64,000 bases of DNA. Source: Ampullaceana balthica (lineage: Eukaryota; Mollusca; Gastropoda; Lymnaeidae). The translations under genes and the position numbers were made by a program. The notes under the pieces were generated by a model. The model searched no databases, had not been told where the DNA came from, and saw only the letters and a program-made list of their open reading frames with translations. Below, piece after piece: positions 59,392 to 64,000 of this stretch. Each line of letters opens with the position of its first letter. Position 1 is the stretch's first letter. The stretch is from NCBI GenBank assembly GCA_944989445.1, contig CALYLW010001375.1, positions 62,001 to 126,000 of the forward strand. Direction: 5' to 3'.

Positions 59392-60215
59392 ATGAAGACC
59401 AGCTGGTCAAACGCAGACAGCGGCAACAAACAAGACAAGTGAGCAATTCACCAGGAGGCAACTCTACCACTGATATTCAACCCTGCTCCTCAACCTCAAA
59501 TGACATTATGGGGGATGAAGGGGTCATGCCATACTTCCATGTTGGCCACCCCAATGCACTCCCCCACCACCAGCATCTCATGCCAAGCAGCACCTGCCAC
59601 AGCGGTAGTGACAGCAATGACTATATGCCCCGTACACCAGCCATCTACTATGACAGCCGGTCCACCAACTCCTCGCCACTCAAGCGTCACTACTCTATGT
59701 CCTTTGAAGGTTCTGCCTCGCCGACCTCCACCACCTCACCTCCAGGACACTACTCGAATCAGCTGCCAGTCCCTATGGGCTTACAGTCTCAGCACATGTG
59801 CTCTACCATGGGCCCTGTGGCCAAGGTCCAGAAAGTTGAGTTCTCATCGGATGAGGAAGACTGCTACAGAAGTACATCCAACAGTGCTGAAGCTATACAA
59901 GATCTGGTTGGCTCCTCAGATGAGTTGTCAAATTGCGCAATCGTCAAGTCTGAAATCTCTGAGGAAAATGAAGATTACCGCATACCTCTGAACCCCCACA
60001 TTAACAGTAGTTTGCTGGAACTGGGTAAGATCTATGATGAGATATTTGAAGCTGCGTACACTCCTGATCAGGTTCCCAAGCTTACTGAGAAACCCAAGAC
60101 AGCAAATCAACTGTTCAACATGACGGACATCTTTATACGTCGGCTTATACGATTTGCCAAACATATCCCAGAATTTAAGAGCCTTTCTCAAGCTGATCAA
60201 ATACATTTACTAAAG
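59392..60215 (+). CDS. Nuclear receptor exon 4: hinge and N-terminal ligand-binding domain
   Basis: This exon encodes residues 136-409. It starts with a basic segment (EDQLVKRRQRQQTRQ) continuing the C-terminal extension of the DNA-binding domain. A long hinge of about 190 residues follows, rich in Ser, Thr, Pro and His with acidic patches, and probably disordered. The ligand-binding domain begins near residue 342 (LELGKIYDEIFEAAY). It reaches the receptor signature FAKHIPEF at 389-396 and DQIHLLK at 403-409 (helices 3-5). The acceptor is CTTTAG|AT. The donor AAG|GTAATT at 60216 lies inside an ORF that runs on by chance to 60419, so the exon end is set by the splice site and by continuity into GGIMEMFVLRS. 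Confidence 0.93.
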
Positions 60216-60643
60216 GTAATTAGTGTAAAGGTTGCTAATGTAATGATTAAATCTATGATTGAATGGTTCATGAGGTTGACCATTACTGTACATATGTTTG
60301 TGAGTGTGGTTACTACCTATTTCACCATTTATGACTACAAACTTGACTTGATAACTTTTCTTTTTCATGTTAATCCTTTTATATCATCAAATGAAGTATT
60401 CTATCATTACTTAATATAAATAGGTTAAAAAAGCAGTTCTGCTTTTATTTCCAATCCCTGTTTTTTCAGTAAGAAATATTTATTAGAATTAATGCGCTGA
60501 GGGGGACTATTCCACAGCTTTAGTTTAGGCTTATGGACTGAATAGTTAAAAAATGGTAGTGAGTTTATTTCACTTACAATAGAAACAAAAACTGTTGTTA
60601 TTCCATCATACCAATGTTAATTCATTTTATTATTACTCTTCAG

Positions 60644-61147
60644 GGTGGAATAATGGAAATGTTTGTACTGCGCTCTGCTATGGGATTTGATTCTAGGAAT
60701 AATGGCTGGAAATTTCGAATGCAGCAAAATGCTGGGGGAGATGCAGCAAAAGTAGAAGGCAAAGTAGATTCTACAGTGATTAATAACACCCTAGGCTCAT
60801 CCATGTTTATTCAGCACATCAATTTTGTGAAGCAGCTGCAAGAGGTCTCCAACAAAGATAGGACTGTGCTGATGCTGCTTTTCATCATTGAGCTCATGTC
60901 TCCCGACCGTGCTAATCTGTGTGACAAGCGCAAAGTCTCTCAGAGCCAAGAGCGCCATTCAATGTGGTTGAAGGCCTATCTAGAGTCTGTGCACACCGTG
61001 GCTGAGGCTAGGGTTATTTACCCTAAACTACTTTTGAAACTGCTGGATGTTAGGAATTTAGGTGAGGAAAGCTGCCAGATGGCTTCTCATTTGGACATTA
61101 CCAACCTAGAACCTTTGCTAGTGGAGGTGTTTGACCTCAACAGATGA
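60644..61147 (+). CDS. Nuclear receptor exon 5: C-terminal ligand-binding domain and AF-2
   Basis: This exon encodes residues 410-576 and the TGA stop. It begins GGIMEMFVLRSAMGFD, directly continuing DQIHLLK from exon 4, and carries the remaining helices of the ligand-binding domain. Near the end LEPLLVEVFDL contains the AF-2 core (residues 567-572, LLVEVF). This matches the hydrophobic-hydrophobic-x-E-hydrophobic-hydrophobic pattern that recruits coactivators, so the receptor appears capable of activation. The acceptor is CTCTTCAG|GGT. No internal stop or frameshift is present in exons 2-5, and the gene looks functional. Confidence 0.94.
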   Translation, partial: GGIMEMFVLRSAMGFDSRNNGWKFRMQQNAGGDAAKVEGKVDSTVINNTLGSSMFIQHINFVKQLQEVSNKDRTVLMLLFIIELMSPDRANLCDKRKVSQSQERHSMWLKAYLESVHTVAEARVIYPKLLLKLLDVRNLGEESCQMASHLDITNLEPLLVEVFDLNR

Positions 61148-64000
61148 AATCTGAGCAACAGCTGAACAAACTCACCATGTCTCTATAATTTATTTTCTTG
61201 GATCAGTTAACCTTCATCAAATCATTTGAGTTCAACTCAAAAAGAAATCTGGTTAAGCTTGATTTGTAATGATTTTCTCTTTTTGTGCAAGCGGGAGTTC
61301 CCTTGACTCTGAACTTTTCCCCAAGGTGTTAATTCTGAGATCTTCAAGGAGAGCAATACAGTCATTATTGCACTCTTTACTGATGGCACACAATAAGGCA
61401 ATTGAATTTGTAGAACACAGATTTTGTGTTAAAAATATATACCCAGAAGAAAACCTCTCCTAATGTGTGGCTACTTCCTTCCTGGTTCCACTAATAGTTT
61501 TCAGTCTTAAAAGATTCTCAAAGTTAGATTTTGTTGATTTGTTCTTAAACTAACTTGATTGAGGACTCATGAAAAAGGTACTGATATGTCTTTTAAGAGA
61601 GTTGAATTATCCATAAACTTGGAAAAGTATTGTAAATAAAGGATACAAATATCCTACTATTCAATCACTTATTATCACTCCAGAAGAGAGGCAAAGTTAC
61701 CAGAATAAATGTGAATGCTGTTGAAAAAGGATAGAGATAGTACAAAACTAAAGTGCTTTTTGGATTTCTTGTACAAACTCAAATCTTGCTAATACAAATT
61801 GATCATTGTACTGTAGAATACCATAAATCACCCAGGAGTCTGATTGAACTACTAGACAACAGATATATACAAATTCATATATTTTAGGAAAACAATATGA
61901 CTATATTGGTGACGAAGAGAGCAGCTTGTTTTAATGATCACTCAACTGGCAATATTAGTTTTGTTTAAAAAAATGTCAACAGTCGGTCCCAAACAGATCT
62001 TTACAGTGCCATTAAACAGATTCACTGAAGGCAATGAAAAGAAAAAACAATTTTGAACTGATACACAACATAAAGAGCAAACAAAAAAGAAAAATATGTT
62101 AGAGAAAACCGATTATGTTATTTCTCTTTGTGTGTTTAAGTCCTAGAAAACCTTATGAACACTGCCACATAGAGAATCTGTCCTCCCTACTGCACTGGAT
62201 GATCTACTGACTGAGCTAACAAGAGGATGCAGATGCTAGTTTGAGATGGATTTTCAGTTTTCTTTATTTTGACCATGAATATTAACATATGAGCCATGAT
62301 GTTTGCCTTTTAGTAGGCATTCTAAAGACATGTTTCAGTTTGTCAACTAAACTTTGATATATATCAAGCTGTGTGCTGAATTTCAGCCCTCCAGGATAAA
62401 GCAGAGCCTGGAGAAAAACTGTTGGAAAATGTGTGATATTATTGCAGAAGACCATGTGAGATTTGTCTATGGAATAGCCATATTTGTCACACCATGGGTC
62501 TTTGCTCACATTGCTGTAGATAATAAATTGTTATCCAGAAATTTTAGCTATGTAAAAGCTCTTGGTTACATTTTCTGAGGGGTTTTCTACCTCACTGGAT
62601 AAAAAGCTGCATGTGTTTACTGGCAGCACTTTTATTAGAACTTTGACATGCTTTGTTTTTTGGGGTGGGAAAATTGAATTTTACTCTGTTACATATTAAT
62701 AGTTATAAAAGATGAATGCTTTCACTAAACTTGTTGGGTCAAATGTATGTGATTTAATTCAAAAGTAACTAACACATTTTTCTAAAATAATTCATATATT
62801 TCATTTACTTAGTAGATTATTTTCATGACATTCATTTTGAGGATGACAGATTTTTTCCAACAACCTGCACCTGGTTTGATAAAATAGAAATTAGTTATAA
62901 TTAAAAATAAATCCTGAATGAAATTATTTTCATAATCAAGTCCTTTTAAATATCAATGGGCCCTTTTTTTTCACATCTTAAAATTGATTGGTACATTGTC
63001 ACTTTCATCAATTTATACCAAATACAGTTTGTCAGATAAGTTCTATCTAAATTACGAAAAAATAATATTGTCCAAAATTTATTTATATATTTAGTTTCAT
63101 AAACAACATAAGGATAGTAGCAGAACAATTACACTTTAAAGAAATGAAGATGGATTTATAGCCCGGTGGTCCCTTTTAAGCCTGTTGAAATGTATGAATT
63201 TTCTTTTGTTTGTTTTCAATGTTAAATAAAAACAGGAGTATTGTGCCATATGTGACTAGTGCCTATGCCTGAAACTCTGGTATCCCACGTAGGCTGGATT
63301 TCTTCATCAGTTTAACTTGGCATGTTTTTCAAAAGGGCCTCTTTTCAAGTAATAAGTATGTGTGCTAAAACTGAAGATAATTTATTTTATTGCTGTTTCG
63401 AGATGATGAATTTATACAATCACAAAAGTTTATTTAACAGAATGTAGGTTCACACAAGCTGTTGGCTTATCTGTATAGATAAAATGGATGAGAATTATTA
63501 AATTTCTGTCGAGAAATAAACATTGCAGGCTAATTTTCTTTCCCAAACATGTAACTTTCTGCAAATAACTAAAATTATGATCCCTTTAAGTACAATGTTT
63601 TTATCACATCACCATCAGTCATTAATTACTATTCTATGTGTGTGCTAATGTAAGAAACACTAATAAGATAGCCAATGCTTTTCATATTTGTTAGTACTAG
63701 GAAAGTGTTTACCGCTTAATTGTTTTATTAGCTTATTTTATTGGTAGAACACAATGACTTTTGGTTGGTCATCTTGCGAGCTCATGATTCTGTTACACTG
63801 TAAATAAATGTGTACATCCATGTTGCATCTCATACCTCAAGAAATATTTCTGACATGTAAAAAAAAACACATCATTTTAAACATTTAATTATAATTCTAT
63901 ATATTTACAATTATTGTAGTATAAATTCAATTGTTATTAATGACATCGTTTTATTGAAGGATGTATATTGCTTAATGTGTTTGATTATTTAAAACTTTGC
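61148..64000 (+). other. 3' UTR / downstream flank of the receptor gene
   Basis: No coding sequence is seen here. AATAAA hexamers on the + strand lie at 61635, 61704, 62522, 63225 and 63803. Those at 61704, 63225 and 63803 are followed by T/G-rich DNA, as expected for polyadenylation sites, so the 3' UTR could be about 0.6 kb or well over 2 kb. Which site is used cannot be told from sequence. A tRNA-like fragment lies at 62150-62222. The rest is AT-rich without recognisable repeats. Confidence 0.4.
62150..62222 (-). repeat. Degenerate tRNA-like sequence, possibly a SINE head
   Basis: Read on the - strand, this region contains TTAGCTCAGTCAGTAGATCA, close to a tRNA D-arm and the internal promoter box A. 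About 40 bases further on AGATTCTCT is a poor match to box B. No foldable acceptor stem or anticodon arm is evident, so it is not a working tRNA gene. A decayed tRNA-derived SINE or tRNA pseudogene is the better reading. Confidence 0.3.

Larger units (their letters stand above)
30096..61147 (+). other. Gene span: NR1J/HR96-like nuclear receptor, five coding exons
   Basis: This is the probable extent of the only host gene supported in the window. The coding model joins 30096-30200, 56907-57086, 58206-58323, 59392-60215 and 60644-61147 and encodes 576 residues. Every junction has GT-AG ends and compatible phases (0, 0, 1, 0). Exons 2-5 are certain from protein homology features. Exon 1 is attached by phase, start context and donor strength alone. 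Introns are about 26.7 kb, 1.1 kb, 1.1 kb and 0.4 kb. The first intron carries most of the transposable elements of the window. An additional exon inside intron 1, or an alternative promoter, cannot be excluded from sequence. Confidence 0.75.

Noticed and set aside
59500..59991. 163-codon open frame overlapping receptor exon 4
   Set aside because: It is a shadow frame of the receptor hinge, whose own frame joins both flanking exons correctly.
60216..60419. Continuation of the exon 4 reading frame into the intron
   Set aside because: The GTAATT donor at 60216 and continuity of the ligand-binding domain into exon 5 show that this is intron. An intron-retained truncated isoform is possible but unsupported.

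Overview
The window is an AT-rich, intron-bearing nuclear segment of an animal genome. Spliceosomal GT-AG introns, a nuclear hormone receptor gene, several LINE lineages and many small hAT and PIF/Harbinger-like MITEs exclude a prokaryotic source. The receptor type together with an I/Nimb-like LINE and RTE and CR1/Jockey-like LINEs fits a mollusc, perhaps a heterobranch gastropod. That taxonomic call is inference; no species was identified.

Only one host gene can be supported. It lies on the + strand and encodes a nuclear receptor of the NR1J/HR96 type. Four well-defined exons (56907-57086, 58206-58323, 59392-60215, 60644-61147) encode both zinc fingers, the ESCKA P-box, a long Ser/Pro-rich hinge and the whole ligand-binding domain with its AF-2 helix. 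A likely first coding exon (30096-30200) lies 26.7 kb upstream. It has a strong start context and a strong donor, and its phase matches the DNA-binding exon. The joined model is 576 residues. Nearly everything else is intron, flank or transposon.

Layout: 1-12.3 kb is AT-rich DNA holding a 179-bp MITE, LINE fragments, a Tigger/pogo-like element, two copies of a dispersed repeat here called family R, and a broken I-type LINE (9.2-11.8 kb). 12.3-15.5 kb is a transposon cluster: a 172-bp hAT MITE, a 1.6-kb hAT element with transposase remnants, and a second hAT element carrying a nested PIF/Harbinger-like MITE. 15.5-30 kb is mostly featureless apart from microsatellites, one hAT MITE and a 167-bp tandem duplication. 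30-56.9 kb is the probable first intron. It holds a miRNA-like hairpin, a large fold-back repeat, LINE remnants, further MITEs and a 3-kb array of family R. That array is split by a young RTE insertion with a 12-bp target-site duplication. 56.9-61.1 kb is the body of the receptor gene, with MITE and LINE debris in its introns. 61.1-64 kb is 3' UTR or downstream flank.

The most unusual structure is family R. Its bodies of about 400-480 bp are bounded by 13-bp inverted repeats (AAATCCCTTATAT/ATATAAGGGATTT). In the array they are joined by a conserved 37-38-bp linker, and elsewhere they occur singly, as direct pairs and as a head-to-head palindrome. I could not assign it to a named repeat family.
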